Positions 1 to 11,376 of a stretch of 64,000 nt of DNA are shown piece by piece. This DNA is from Phyto melanocephala (taxonomy: Eukaryota; Arthropoda; Insecta; Diptera; Rhinophoridae). The stretch covers positions 18,050,701-18,114,700 of the forward strand of contig OW799235.1 of NCBI GenBank assembly GCA_941918925.1, in the 5' to 3' direction. The notes beneath the pieces were generated by a model. It did not search any database, was not told the origin of the DNA, and saw only the letters and a list, made by a program, of their open reading frames with translations. How positions within the stretch are numbered: position 1 is the stretch's first letter; every line of letters starts with the position of its first letter. The translations under genes were made by a program, and so were the position numbers.

Positions 1-120
1 AAAAAACATAAACTGAGAAAGTTAGTAAATTGTACCAAATGGGTAATTGGTGTACCATTGTACTTTTGAGGTTTAAATTGTACCACCAAAAGTACAATTG
101 TACCAACTTTTGCAACCCTG
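1..120. mobile_element. Right end of a hAT-like element (partial)
   Basis: The window opens inside a short-repeat block rich in GTACAATTGTAC-like words and stops at TTGCAACCCTG (110-120), the reverse of a CAGGGTTGCAA hAT-type terminus. Only this end is visible; its partner and the left target duplication lie outside the window. The classification rests on the terminal word alone. Confidence 0.4.
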
Positions 121-230
121 ATACACATGTTGGTTTTTTTTTAGATGAATACATTTTATAAAGATGAATTGACTATATAAAAAGAAAATTTCAGACTTTA
201 AATATTTAAAAAATGTATATAGATTAATTA

Positions 231-2260
231 CACTGTGCTAGTTGAAAAAACAGACAAGCCGGGCACCTAGCGTTTTAACATAATTCGGGTACGCTAAATC
301 CAGTGATGCCCTCGGTTTTTTAAGATTGGCTCTGGTTTTCGAGATATACCGTTATTTCGGAAATGGAGGAGGTTGCACCACATATGTTCGCGTAACTCAA
401 AAACGCTTTAGCTTATTCCAAAAACTTAAAAAACCGAAATTCCGCAATAAAATTTCCTTTAAGAAAAGTAAAACTTCTTTCTAATATCCGTAGTCGTTTT
501 AGAAAAATAATTTTTTTTTTTAAAAAAAAATTAATTTTTTTATAAAAATTTTGAAATTTTTGTTCTTTAAAAATTCATAAAAAAATTAAAAAATGCAGCT
601 AGGCTTCTAATTTTTTGCAAACATATAAAAAACAAAGCTGCTAACAAAACAAGCCATAAATGATTAAAATCTGTTAGCAACTTTTGATTTTATTCACAAA
701 AGTCGACAAATTTTAATTAATCTAAGAATTTCATAAAACGCAACATTTGTATTGGGGCCCCCCTAAGGGATGGTGATAAAGGGAAAGTATAATTTAAGAA
801 AATGTTAAGAACAAAAAACATTGGAGGTCGGTCATACAATTTATCCCCCTAGGAGTGAATCCTAGGCCTTAGAAACAAATGATGGGAATGAAAAATATGA
901 AAAATGATTTGGAGAGATTCCATAGTTCATGTTGAAGATGAGTGTTATGCGTGCATAAATTATACAGCGGGTATAAACAGAAGAAAAATGACTTATATGT
1001 CTTATACTGAAACAGCATATGCTCGATTTCCGCTGCCACATTCTGATGAAATTACTGTTCCGGGTAGCCATATACCAACAGAACATATTCCCTCAATAAT
1101 TCATTCTGTTGAAGCGGATAGACCAGATACTTCAATGTATCAACCGTCATGCATCACGGTTCCATGCAGTCACAATGAAATCACGCAAGATCGTCTGGAT
1201 ATAATGGTACGGCGTCTAAAATTATCTCAAAGACAGAGCATTCTCTTGGCAAAAGAGTTAAAACGAGCTAATATTTTAGCACCAGGTGTACAAACATACG
1301 GGGCTATCAATCGCCATAGACGATTTACGACTTTTTTAAATCTATTGAGAATAATTCTATTGCGTATTGTACTGACATCCGCGGATTGGTTTTAACAATG
1401 CAAAATGAATATAATCCTGGAGATTGGCGCTTATTCATTGATTCTTCCAAAAGTAGCTTAAAAGCAGTTTTGCTACATGTCACTAATTTAAAATTTTTTT
1501 ATACGCGTAGAACCCTAGCCTTAAATTTTGCACCTGCAGCGCCTGAGATACCCCTAAACGGGCCAAATGTATGACCAGCGCAACTTTATTTTTCATTCCC
1601 ATCATTTGTTTCTAAGGCCTAGGATTCACTCCTAGGGGGATAAAATGTATGACCGACCTCCAATGTTTTTTGTTCTTAACATTTTCTTAAATTATACTTT
1701 CCCTTTATCACCATCCCTTAGGGAGCCCCAATACAAATGTTGCGTTTTATGAAATTCTTAGATTAATTAAAATTTGTCGACTTTTGTGAATAAAATCAAA
1801 AGTTGCTAACAGATTTTAATCATTTATGGCTTGTTTTGTTAGCAGCTTTGTTTTTTATATGTTTGCAAAAAATTAGAAGCCTAGCGCATTTTTTAATTTT
1901 TTATGAATTTTTAAAGAACAAAAATTTCAAAATTTTGATAAAAAAATTAATTTTTTTTTCAAAAAAAAAATTATTTTTCTAAAACGACTACGGATATTAG
2001 AAAGAATTTTTACTTTTCTTAAAGGAAATTTTATTGCGGAATTTCGGTTTTTTAAGTTTTTGGAATAAGCTAAAGCGTTTTTGAGTTACGCGAACATATG
2101 TGGTGCAACCTCCTCCATTTCCGAAATAACGGTATATCTCGAAAACCAGAGCCAATCTGAAAAAACCGAGGGCACCACTGGATTTAGCGTACCCGAATTA
2201 TGTTAAAACGCTAGGTGCCCAGCTTGTCACGAAAAAAAAGTGTCAATTTCATGCACAGTG
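231..2260. mobile_element. Foldback-type DNA transposon with ~660-bp terminal inverted repeats
   Basis: The left arm (about 231-895) and right arm (about 1590-2260) are near-perfect reverse complements, for example GGCACCTAGCGTTTTAACAT near 274 and its complement near 2200. The extreme ends are CACTGTGC (231-238) and GCACAGTG (2253-2260), flanked by TTA on both sides, so a 3-bp target duplication is possible. The arms differ by only scattered substitutions and a few indels, which indicates a fairly young copy. The ~690-bp centre holds a broken coding fragment (listed separately). No complete transposase is present, so the copy is presumably mobilised in trans or dead. Confidence 0.8.
904..1574 (+). 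pseudogene. Frameshifted fragment of a transposon-borne protein family
   Basis: Inside the foldback element, frame 1 runs from 904 to 1395 and frame 2 continues to 1574. Around 1365-1390 the reading has to shift to give CTDIRGLVLTM followed by GDWRLFIDSSKSSLKAVLLH. The last motif is characteristic of a large uncharacterised family found in repeat-rich arthropod and cnidarian genomes, where it is normally followed by several hundred more residues. Upstream, RLKLSQRQSILLAKELKRAN fits the segment that precedes it in that family. The fragment is truncated at the right inverted arm. The family match is from memory and has no assigned biochemical function. Confidence 0.55.
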
Positions 2261-2329
2261 TTATTTATAAATATTATTATTTATTAAATACATACATATG
2301 TATTTAATATGTAATGTTTTTTGAGAATG

Positions 2330-2460
2330 AGAAACAAACGGACAGACGGATGGACATAGCTAGATCGTCATGAAATGAAACCCCGATTCAGAATATATGT
2401 ATATACTTTATGGGGTCTAAAATGGATATTTCGGTGTTACAAACGGAATGATGAAATTAA
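2330..2460. repeat. Fragment of the dispersed TTCGGC-hairpin repeat family (element C)
   Basis: Contains the family hallmarks GGACAGACGGATGGACAT and ATATACTTTATGGGGTC followed by ACAAACGGAATGA. These are shared with better preserved copies at 37611, 47949, 49833, 50503 and 53285. Both termini are missing. Confidence 0.65.
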
Positions 2461-3675
2461 TACAGGCCCATTTTTTTTGGTGGTGGGTATCAAAAAGAGA
2501 GTTAAAATCAGCTTCTTATGCAGTCATTTGATTTAATCCACCTGGAACATGTAGGATGTCATTCATTTAAAACTAATACTTTCAGAAAGGGGATTTTGTC
2601 ATTATTGCATTTTTGTAGTAGTATTTACAACAGGGAGAAAAAGTAAGTAACATTATATTTTTATAATTCTTTGAAAAAGTACCAAAATTTTAATGAGCGT
2701 GCCATGGTGCCATTAAACAACTAATAGTGCCAAAAATGACACTATTGTGTCACTTTTACCAATAGTGACTCGGCCTGCAAAATTGTCCGACATTTATAAG
2801 ACGTCAGTAAGATATGTCGGCAAACAAGTAAGAATTCTATACAAATTCTGTCAGACTGCTGACCGAAAAACATATAAAGTGTTTAACACGAATTCTGACA
2901 GACTTATCGTGGAAAGTTCTGAGTTTTTTTACAGACATGTCTGATAAAAATAAATCTGATAGACAAAGCAGGGGAAATTCTGATTTATTATGCAGATTTC
3001 AGTGATTTAATTTCTCTTGGAATGCAGAACATAGGCGTATATTTATTTTTAAAATTTTAAGAAAAATAAAAATTTTACAAATTACATGTAAAAGTTTTAC
3101 GCATTTTTACGAACAACAAAAACAGAAGGAAATAAACAAAAAACTTCGAGAAATCTGAACAAAATCATTCAAAGATCTATCAGACATGTTGCTCCTCCGA
3201 CATATCCGTACGAAATCAGTTAAAAATCTATCAGACATGCCGTAAATCAAATTTCCCAGACATATATGACAGAAATCTGTAAGAATTTTCCGTAAAAAAT
3301 CAGATTTTTGTCAGACTGGCTATATTCCAAATAAACTTGTAAAATACCAAAGAAAATAATGTCTGCAAAATGATTCATCCAAATCTATCATACAATTGTT
3401 TAGGCTAAAAATATGCTCATACATACATACATAAATACATATGTATGTATCAAGAGAAACAAAACAAACGAAACTCAAAATGACGTATAAAGCATAAATA
3501 AGATATTTTTTAGTTTTTAAAGTGCTGATTTAATATATGTATATTTTTATTCCCACTTTTATTCATATACCTATTTAAAGATTTATATTCAAATACGAAT
3601 TTTGAAATACATAGTTTTCAAAATACTAAGAAATAATTCTTGAAACCCCTTACTTCTGTTTGTTTTGTTTATAAC
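2461..3675. other. Non-coding stretch with clustered TCTGACA/TGTCAGA palindromic words
   Basis: No gene is visible. Between about 2780 and 3325 there are more than ten copies of TCTGACA-, CAGACAT- or TGTCGG-like words in both orientations, for example ACAGACATGTCTG near 2931. No clear outer inverted repeat or target duplication was found, so the block could be an eroded foldback element. The rest is AT-rich sequence with TACATA microsatellite runs near 3420. Confidence 0.4.
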
Positions 3676-4667
3676 CAGCGTTGTCAACTTTGAAAATTCA
3701 AAAAGCACCAAAATCGATAATAAGCTCGTAATTTAAAAAAGGCACTAATTTTAAAATGTTTGATACAATTTATTTCATAAAAGTAAATATTTTCAAATAA
3801 AAATATAATATTTTCTATATTTTCCTCGCTCCTGTTACCTTAAAATTTTATTTCAAAAAATAAATTTTTAAACAAAGTAGCAACTTAAACTTCACAGTTG
3901 ACAATATAATCAGTATTTGAAAAAAAAATATGCAGCGTTTAGTTGACAGTTTACCTTTGGAATTATATTACAACTCGCAACAAAACTAAGTTCAGTTGAT
4001 ATAGAAAAACAATTTGTAAGTTTTTAAATTGTTATTATCAATATAATCCGGCTACAACACTCTGAACTTCAAATTATAATGCTAACACTATAAATTTTGC
4101 TATCAGTGCGAATATTTGCCTTATCAGACTGTCAATTATCGCTCTATTAAAATTACATGAAAAGTTTTTGTATATTAAATTATTTTGTTTAATATTAATA
4201 TGCAAACTGAAAATTACGTTTAATATTGATTTCTCGTGATAATAAAATTTTATAAACAGTACATGCTTTATTCTTAAAAAATCATACACGATATCAAGAA
4301 ACGAGTATCGAAGTATATATCAAATTATAATAAATAATAATATAATATACCAATATAATATAATTTTTTTTGCTGCTGGTTAAAAACAATAATAAGCTGA
4401 CTGATTCTTATCATTCCCCTAATTGATATTTTGAATGGCATTTTTTATACTTTCAACTTCACATCACAATAAGTAAAACATTTGTACCTTTGTATATTCA
4501 GAAATTTTCCTTCACAAAAAAAATTCCTCAATAAAAAAAAATGTGTTTGAAATTATAAAAAAAATTAATTTGTATTTGGAGTCACAAAAAAAAAAATTAA
4601 ATTTAAAAAAAAAAAAAAAGCTTAAAGCACTAAAAACATTACTAAAAGCACAGAGTTGGCAATGCTG
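3676..4667. mobile_element. hAT-like non-autonomous element with 8-bp target duplication
   Basis: The ends are CAGCGTTGTCAACTTTG (3676) and the complement of CAGCATTGCCAACTCTG (ending 4667), an imperfect inverted repeat of hAT type. The flanks are TTTATAAC (3668-3675) and TATATAAC (4668-4675), an 8-bp duplication matching at 7 of 8 positions. The 992-bp body is AT-rich with no transposase-like reading frame. Subterminal AAAGCAC words recur at both ends. Confidence 0.75.
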
Positions 4668-4675
4668 TATATAAC

Positions 4676-5067
4676 AACATAAAAAAAATTCAATTTATGC
4701 TGCCAGATAATTTTAACGTTTGTTATAATTTAAGAAAAAATAGGAAATTTTAAAGAAAACATATTTGTCATTATTGTAAAAAATTACGCTTAAATATTAA
4801 GGTGCCCTAAATGATTAAATATAATTGGTACCTAGCTGTGTAGGTTTTCATACGTAGGCCCTATTAATCAATAGAAAAACACTCAATATAACAAAATATA
4901 CTTAGGTAGGAGTAAATGCTTTTTTTAATATGTGCTAACTTTTAATCTGAATCAAAAGTTGGTCATTTTTGTTTATTCAAATTAACCTTGCTATTTGGCA
5001 TGCATACATATGCATGTATTAATCTAAATTAATAATATGAATAAGGTATACAAATTGTTACACTTAC
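4676..5067. other. AT-rich non-coding DNA, probable intron of the gene starting at 5140
   Basis: No features beyond A/T runs are seen. If the exon at 5068-5140 is real, this stretch begins its first intron, which would run past the left edge of the window because no partner exon is recognisable on the minus strand here. Confidence 0.35.
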
Positions 5068-5140
5068 CTTTATCATTGGGATAAACATTTAATTGTTCAT
5101 CATCGCGGGCGACTTGAGTTATTATAGATGTTGCATCCAT
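5068..5140 (-). CDS. Candidate first coding exon of an unidentified gene (partial)
   Basis: On the minus strand an ATG at 5140 opens 24 codons plus one base (MDATSIITQVARDDEQLNVY, then PNDK) and ends exactly at a consensus donor G|GTAAGTG (5068/5067). The coding stretch is the only GC-balanced DNA in several kilobases and the acidic N-terminus looks protein-like, unlike the surrounding AT-rich shadows. No downstream exon is recognisable between 1 and 5067, so the rest of the gene is probably left of the window. I do not recognise the protein. Transposon insertions crowd the flanks, so a pseudo-exon is possible. Confidence 0.5.
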
Positions 5141-5512
5141 TTAAGCATAAAATGTTGTACAGATCAAATATTAATGCAATAAAAAAAATGAAATGTCTAT
5201 AAATGGTTGCCTTTTTTTCTGATAATTGGTCGAGGTATTTAAAAAAGAAATTTTTCAAATTTGATATTTATTTTGAATAGGAAAATATTTAAAAATAAAA
5301 TACAGCTAAAATTAAATAATTTTCACAATAAAATGCACTTTATTTCGTGACAGACATATGTATACCTTCATAGGTAAATGTATTTTATATTCAGAATATG
5401 ATTTATTTTGAAGAGAAATGTCAAAAACAAATAAAACACTGGGTGGTAGATATGGTGAAAAACTGTAAAGAGAGAAAAATATAAAAATATAATTAAAATT
5501 TGTATTTATACC

Positions 5513-5720
5513 CAAGGCATATTTATTCATCAGGTACTCTTGATTCGCCAGCTGATTATTTTTTTCAACACTTATTTTAATTTCAGCTGTCAAAATGCAT
5601 AAATAAAAAACAATTTTCTCTCTTTTCTAATTTATTTAAAATGTCAAACTTTATATATAAAAAATATAAACAAAAAAATTCCTTCCGAACTGCAATTACC
5701 TGATGAATAAATATGCCTTG
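5513..5720. mobile_element. MITE family A, intact copy with 9-bp target duplication
   Basis: A 208-bp element with inverted termini CAAGGCATATTTATTCATC / GATGAATAAATATGCCTTG. It is flanked by ATTTATACC at 5504-5512 and again at 5721-5729, an exact 9-bp duplication. An equally long sister copy lies at 38748-38955. The interior contains CAGCTGATTA and AATTTCAGCTGTCAAAATG and has no coding capacity. Confidence 0.85.
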
Positions 5721-5729
5721 ATTTATACC

Positions 5730-8700
5730 TATAAAATTTTTAATTAGTTATTAAAGTGTAGAGGTGCTTATAGGAACGGAATTTTGAAATTTAAGGGATT
5801 CATGTATAAAAAGATACAAGAACAATGATATTGTGATTTTTTTTTTAATTTAAATTTAAATAAAGCTCTATATTTAATTAACTTATTTAGTTTTTCTTTT
5901 TTTTATAAATGTAAATTAGGTAGGTACCTATGTATTTTATTTAAATATAACAACTACCTAAAGTGTTTAATGCAAGTTTTCAATATCCCCACCAGAAAAA
6001 ATTAATAATAAAATGGTAGGTACATACTTAGGTTTGTCAGTGCTTACATACATATGTACGTAAATATTTTTATTTATTCAATATGTGATTAATTAGGTAA
6101 TTACCTAAAATCACGTTTCAACAGGTCAATTTCAATTGTACGCTGTTAATTTTTATTTACATATTTGCTTACATTTTATTCTTTTTGTTTTGTTAACATT
6201 TTTTTTAAATTACAATTCTCTATCTTTTTTTAGTAGGTAGGTATATACCTACTTGTTTTCTTTGGCTTTGTGTGCCTCTGAGTGTCTGCAGTATCAAAAG
6301 CAAAAACAAAACAAAACTAAAAACTTTACAAAAAAAACTTATTAAAAACAAAAAAAAACAGACGTCATTTAAGAAAACACTCACACAGATACAAAACAAA
6401 AGCACTTTATGTGGCCTCTGTCGACGTCTCTGCTAACGTTCACAATACAACGGAATTTTTCAATTACGTTTTTAAGACCTCATTCGTGTCAATTAGTTAC
6501 AGCTTTGAGCAAAAGTTATAAAATAAAAGTAAAAGAATATTCCAATATAAGAAACAGAAAATGCAAAACTTGCAAAATACAATAGGGTGCTGTACATTTT
6601 AATTTTTTTTTCTTAACTATGTATTTTGTTTGCAAATTTACTTACATTTTTTTAAGTTCTAACCATTCCTTTCTTTAATTTGAGAAATACCTATTCTTTT
6701 TTATGTAGATATAATAATGCACTGGTTCATTTATATTAGATTAATGTAACACTATTGAAAAAAAATAATAAATAAAAACAGAATTATAAACACACGAAGT
6801 AAAAAAAACACAATTTTAATTGATGACTGGTATATTTGCCGTTTATAGTCTTTTTTACATATATAAAATGATTCTTCTTAGTAGCAGCAATGCAATTTTT
6901 AAGTAAACACACTCATTTAATTTTTTTTTTACTACCTTGCACTCTTTTTAATTCTAAAATTACACTCTTTTCTATATTTAACTCGATTTTACTTAACAAA
7001 GCGAATCTCACTCGTCACAGCATATTTTAGGCAATTCGAAACGAAACTCTTTCAATTTGTATATTTTTTATATTAATATAAGATAGAAAATATTTTGCGT
7101 TAAAATTTTTTATTGTGGTATGGTTTAAATACTTGTTATTGCATTTTTTCTTATTTGTTTTGCTTTGATTTTTTACCAAACCTTGTGTGAGCTCATTCAA
7201 TAATTTTGTTGCTCGGTTTCTTACTTATTGTTTGTTTTTTCTTATCTTTTATTTTATAAACGTACACTTTACCCGATTTGGTTTTTTTTTATAGATAAAC
7301 ATATATGTATGGATGTGTATTTATCTTATTTATTTTTTCCTTTCTAATATATTTTTATATGAAAAGGTGTGTGCGCAACAGTTCCAAATTATATTTTTAA
7401 TTCCAGCTGAATTTTCAACATAAGCCCATTATTTTATATAAAAGTTAAAATCGTTTAAATTTTTTATAATCTATTGTCTAAAAATACAATAAATTGAAAT
7501 AAATATAAATGTGAAAAATTTACTTTTGTCGTGTATTAATAAAACTACGACCGGTCGTTCCCCGATACGTTCAACTTCTCGTAATGTCAAATCAACACTG
7601 GTATAAACTCTTCTTCTTGTTACAAATTGGAATTGACTTTAGGTGATGACAATATTCCAGTTGATAAAAAACGCTGATGCATTAATATCAATGCATATTC
7701 ATAAGGTATATGCATCGCGATAACAAACACATGAATATTGTTCTTATGTTTGCATATGTCACATTTTTTTTTTAATTTTTTCTTTAATTTCAATCATTAT
7801 TAAAAAATTTCTATATTCGATTTTTTAACATTTTAAGCAAACTGAAACTGCAAATTATTTATTGTTGAATCAAAATAGGATCAATAAATAATATCAAATA
7901 AAAATAAATTTGCCAGATCCAGACATATTATTCAAAAAAATATTGGATAAATATTATTTAAAAAAAAATTAGCTGATTGGATACGTGTACCTTATAAATC
8001 TGCTTTGCATTAAAATATATTTTTATAATTACTACCGAATGCATAAAACTTGGTAAGGGTTTATTTATAGAGGATTTGTTAAACTGATATTCTGTGGAAA
8101 TTTGATTTCAAAACATTTGATATTTTTTTTATGCATACGAAAATTAATCTTCATATAAAAAGATTAACTGTAATCTTGTGGCTACATTAAACAAGCTTCT
8201 AGCCCAACACATGTACGTCAAAACAAATTCATGAAAAACAGTATAAAATATTTATTTTTTCTACTGAGTTTGGCGTACGTTATGACAAGAATTAGTTATT
8301 TGTAATAGGTTATTGGAACAAAGTTAACTTTTTTAATTTTCTTTGAATTTCAAAAAAATAGTGCTGAATCTCTTTGTTACTGAAACTGAAACAACGTTAA
8401 TAATAGAGAAATATTAATATGAAAGTCATTACATTACCTCTGTTAAAATTTAAAATAATATACACGTTATATCAAGTCATATTAAATCAACTTCAGTTTA
8501 AGACAATTCATCCGCAGATTACTTTTTTCACTTATCTTAAACTTCAGCTGTCAAAGATAAAAAACGATTCTCTCATGTATTTCAAATGTCAAACTTGAAA
8601 TAAAAAAAAAATATATCAACAGAAATTCTCACTGAACTGCCATTACTAATGAACATATATGTTTAAGCAAGGCAAACTTAATTATCAGGTGGTGTTGACA

Positions 8701-9590
8701 ACACAGCTGATCTACATCTTTCTCTGCACTAATGCTGCATTGATTATCAAAAGTTATATAGATTTAAAAAGCTTGCTCTCTCCCGCGCAAGATTTCTGAA
8801 AAATTACAAACAAAAACCATGTTATTTTTGACACATCGTCAAGGTAAAGCAACAATAAAAAACCATGTTGTTTTTTTAATGATGTATTTGTTGTTGAACT
8901 GCAACCATTTGATAATTGAATTCGTTTTGTGTTTAATCTATTACAATTTTAGAAAAGCTAACAGTAGGCAGCACTTGTTTGATATATTTAAATACAGAGT
9001 TGTATCAGTTAGTCGTAGTATAAAATTATTCGGCATAGTTGCCATGTTTTAAATTTGTTTGACTACTAATTTTTGTGTATGACAGGTCACATATCGAACT
9101 GGTCATATTTTTTTATGATAGTTTACACCCAATTCAGACGATGATTGAAAATCGAGGATTTTTTTAAATTATTGTCGAAAAATCTGATTCTATAAAGAAT
9201 ATAAAAGTTTTTAATACAAACATTTGTAATGCAAAATAACTATTTTTAAATAGATTTTCCGCTATTTATTATTTACATAAGACAAAGAATAAAACATAGA
9301 ACAAATATGAAATGAGTGTATTGAGATGTACAAAACAAATTCTTCAAAAACAGAAAAAGTTATGTGTTTTCTTCTACTATTTTCTTCTCTACCCTTCTCG
9401 AGAACAAAAAAAAGTGACTTATTATATATATATTATTGTGTAAATCGAATGTTAGTAAATAATATATCTTCGCAAAATACATAACCTTTATGATATTTTT
9501 CAACCAACGCACGTAAAAATTAATTAAAATGTAAATAAACACTGACTTTCTGCCGTTCAATATAAAAAAAAAAATCAGTTAGCTTTGTAG
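5730..9590. other. AT-rich intergenic region, possible 5' leader of a minus-strand gene
   Basis: No protein-coding exon is supported. About 6420-7640 is less repetitive and includes small GC-richer islands, such as ACGACCGGTCGTTCCCCGA near 7549. It could contain the promoter or untranslated exon of the gene starting at 5140, but no single site is convincing. Near 7690-7720 a fragment resembling the ends of MITE family D is present (GCATATTCATAAGGTATATG). Around 8460-8690 a diverged MITE A copy can be traced by CTTCAGCTGTCAAAG and TGAACTGCCATTA. Confidence 0.4.
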
Positions 9591-9662
9591 TATCACCTAA
9601 TGTGAATTCGCCTTACTAAAATTAATCGGGAAGAATCTCAAATTTTTTAAATTCGCCTTGAT

Positions 9663-10039
9663 CAAGGCGAATTCATACAGGTGAAATTATCAGCACAGCT
9701 GATGGGGAAACTTTTTGTCAAAATTGATTTAATTTTCCTTGATTTCATTTATTAATGCAGGGATAGGAAATGTGATTTTGGTTTTGGTATTAAACAATTA
9801 ACTTGAGTGTACTTTTTTGATAATAAATGTGCTTAATTTATGTATATTTGTTGCTTTTGCGTCATTATTAATGTATTTAAGAAATTTATATCCGTTTTTA
9901 TTCAAATTTTATTATATTTAATATGTAAAAACAACTTTTCCATCCCTGATATACGAATTAGCCTTGACATAAAACATCCCATTAAATGTTGCTTTGTTGT
10001 ATTAATTCGCCGTTGCATATACCTTATGGATATGCCTTG
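9663..10039. mobile_element. MITE family D, copy 1
   Basis: Begins CAAGGCGAATTCATACAGG (9663) and ends ATACCTTATGGATATGCCTTG (10039), with GCCTTGAT before it and GGCTTGAT after it, an 8-bp duplication with one mismatch. The interior carries TGCAGGGATAGG, ATTAACTTGAGTGTAC and ATTCGCCGTTGCA, which are shared with copies at about 10055 and 10481. No coding capacity is seen. Confidence 0.7.
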
Positions 10040-10054
10040 GGCTTGATATTAATT

Positions 10055-10302
10055 TGTATGCAGGGATGAAAAATTAGAATTTAGTTTTGGTTTTAAAAAC
10101 TTCACTTAAGTGTATATAAATACATATATATTTTTTTTATATGTTGCTTTACACCCTTGATCGTGGGTGTTATTAATATAAGTATATCCTTTTAATTTTT
10201 TTTATAAAATGGACCATAACTATCTTTCCAGCAAATGTCTCCTAAAAATTGCTTTGTTGTACCAATTCGCCGTTGCACACACCGGCATGAATATGTCTTG
10301 CA
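10055..10302. mobile_element. MITE family D, copy 2 (left end missing)
   Basis: Starts abruptly at ATGCAGGGATGAAAAATTAG and runs to AATTCGCCGTTGCACAC and a degraded terminal GAATATGTCTTG. It shares the interior order of copies 1 and 3. A family E element is inserted immediately after, at 10303. Confidence 0.6.
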
Positions 10303-10462
10303 CAAGGCATATTCATACGGGTATATGCAACGGCGAATTCGCTGTGATGTTCGCTGTCAGACGCCACATATAAAAATACACAATAATTTTTTATACATGG
10401 AGTTTGACTGTAGCATTCATCATCAGCTGGGCTGATAATTTCACCTGTATGAATTCGCCTTG
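10303..10462. mobile_element. MITE family E with exact 8-bp target duplication
   Basis: A 160-bp element beginning CAAGGCATATTCATACGGG and ending ACCTGTATGAATTCGCCTTG. It is flanked by GTCTTGCA at 10295-10302 and 10463-10470, an exact 8-bp duplication. Its two ends correspond to the two different ends of family D in opposite orientation, but the interior differs, so it looks like a deletion or recombinant derivative of D. Confidence 0.8.
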
Positions 10463-10480
10463 GTCTTGCATACACTTAAG

Positions 10481-10839
10481 CAAGGCGAATTTATACAGGT
10501 GAAATGATCAGCCCTTGTGATGAGGAAGAAATCAAAAAATGTTAAATTCATTTTGATTTTATTTATAAATGCAGGGATGGGAAATGAAATTTTGGCTTCG
10601 GTATTAAACAATTAACTTAAGTGTACTTTTCTGATAATATATGCATAAAATGTATGTATATTTGTTGGTTTTGCACCATTTATAATGTGTTTCACAAATA
10701 CATATCCTTTTTCTAGTCAAACTTTATTAAGTTAAATATATAAAAAATTTTCATCCCTGATATACTTGATAGAAAGCATCGCCTGAAAATTGCTGTGTTG
10801 TATCAATTCGCCGTTGCACATACCTGTATGAATATGCCA
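10481..10839. mobile_element. MITE family D, copy 3
   Basis: Begins CAAGGCGAATTTATACAGG at 10481, has the family interior (TGCAGGGATGGG, ATTAACTTAAGTGTAC, CAATTCGCCGTTGCACA) and ends in CTGTATGAATATGCC near 10839, where it abuts a P-like MITE fragment. The right terminus is clipped. Confidence 0.65.
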
Positions 10840-10844
10840 ATGGT

Positions 10845-11255
10845 GGCCACATAAGGTGATAGCGCAAACGGATAGCGGTGCTTGCTCAGCTGATTATATT
10901 TTTGTGTCCCAATATTTGTTAAACTCCATATATTTTAAAAAAAATATATTCAAGCTCCATGTATAAAAAAAGGGAGACAATATATGTACATATACTCTCT
11001 ATTGGGTGTTAAAATAAAATATGTAAGAAGGTATTTCAGAAAATGACAGAGCATTAAGATTTAAATATTTATTACTTCTTTTTGTAATACAAATGTAATT
11101 ACATAAGGTAATAACTTAAGGGAGAGTATTTTTGGTCTCTCTTTTTTATAGGTATATGGAGTTTGGCAATTCTTGAAAATTTTTTTTTATATATTGAGTT
11201 CGACAAGAAAATTAGAAGGGCTGGCACCGCCACCTGTATAACTGTACTCTGGAAA
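10845..11255. mobile_element. Two degraded P-like MITE (family B) fragments
   Basis: ACATAAGGTGATAGCG near 10851 and ATTACATAAGGTAATAAC near 11099 correspond to family B left ends. GGAGTTTGGCAATT near 11158 and GGGCTGGCACCGCCACC near 11219 match the interior and right end of the intact copy at 63407-63588. Terminal CATG words and target duplications are lost. Confidence 0.55.
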
Positions 11256-11376
11256 TACACTATTTAAACTTTTGTTAACTTACTTCCGAATTTGAAATTT
11301 CTTTAAATTAATGTTATAATAAATTTATTACACGTTACATTTACCATGTTACAACAAGTGCAATACTCAAATTATC

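Noticed and set aside
231..2260. CACTGTG/CACAGTG ends of the foldback element as a Transib/RAG-type terminus
   Set aside because: The heptamer fits CACWRTG, but there is no 5-bp GC-rich target duplication and the internal protein fragment is not Transib-like; the match is probably chance.
8819..9052. 77-codon plus-strand open frame starting MLFLTHRQGK
   Set aside because: Composition follows AT-rich background, no family resemblance, and it lies among MITE fragments.
9360..9560. 66-codon minus-strand open frame
   Set aside because: Ile/Tyr/Lys/Phe-biased translation of AT-rich DNA, no support.
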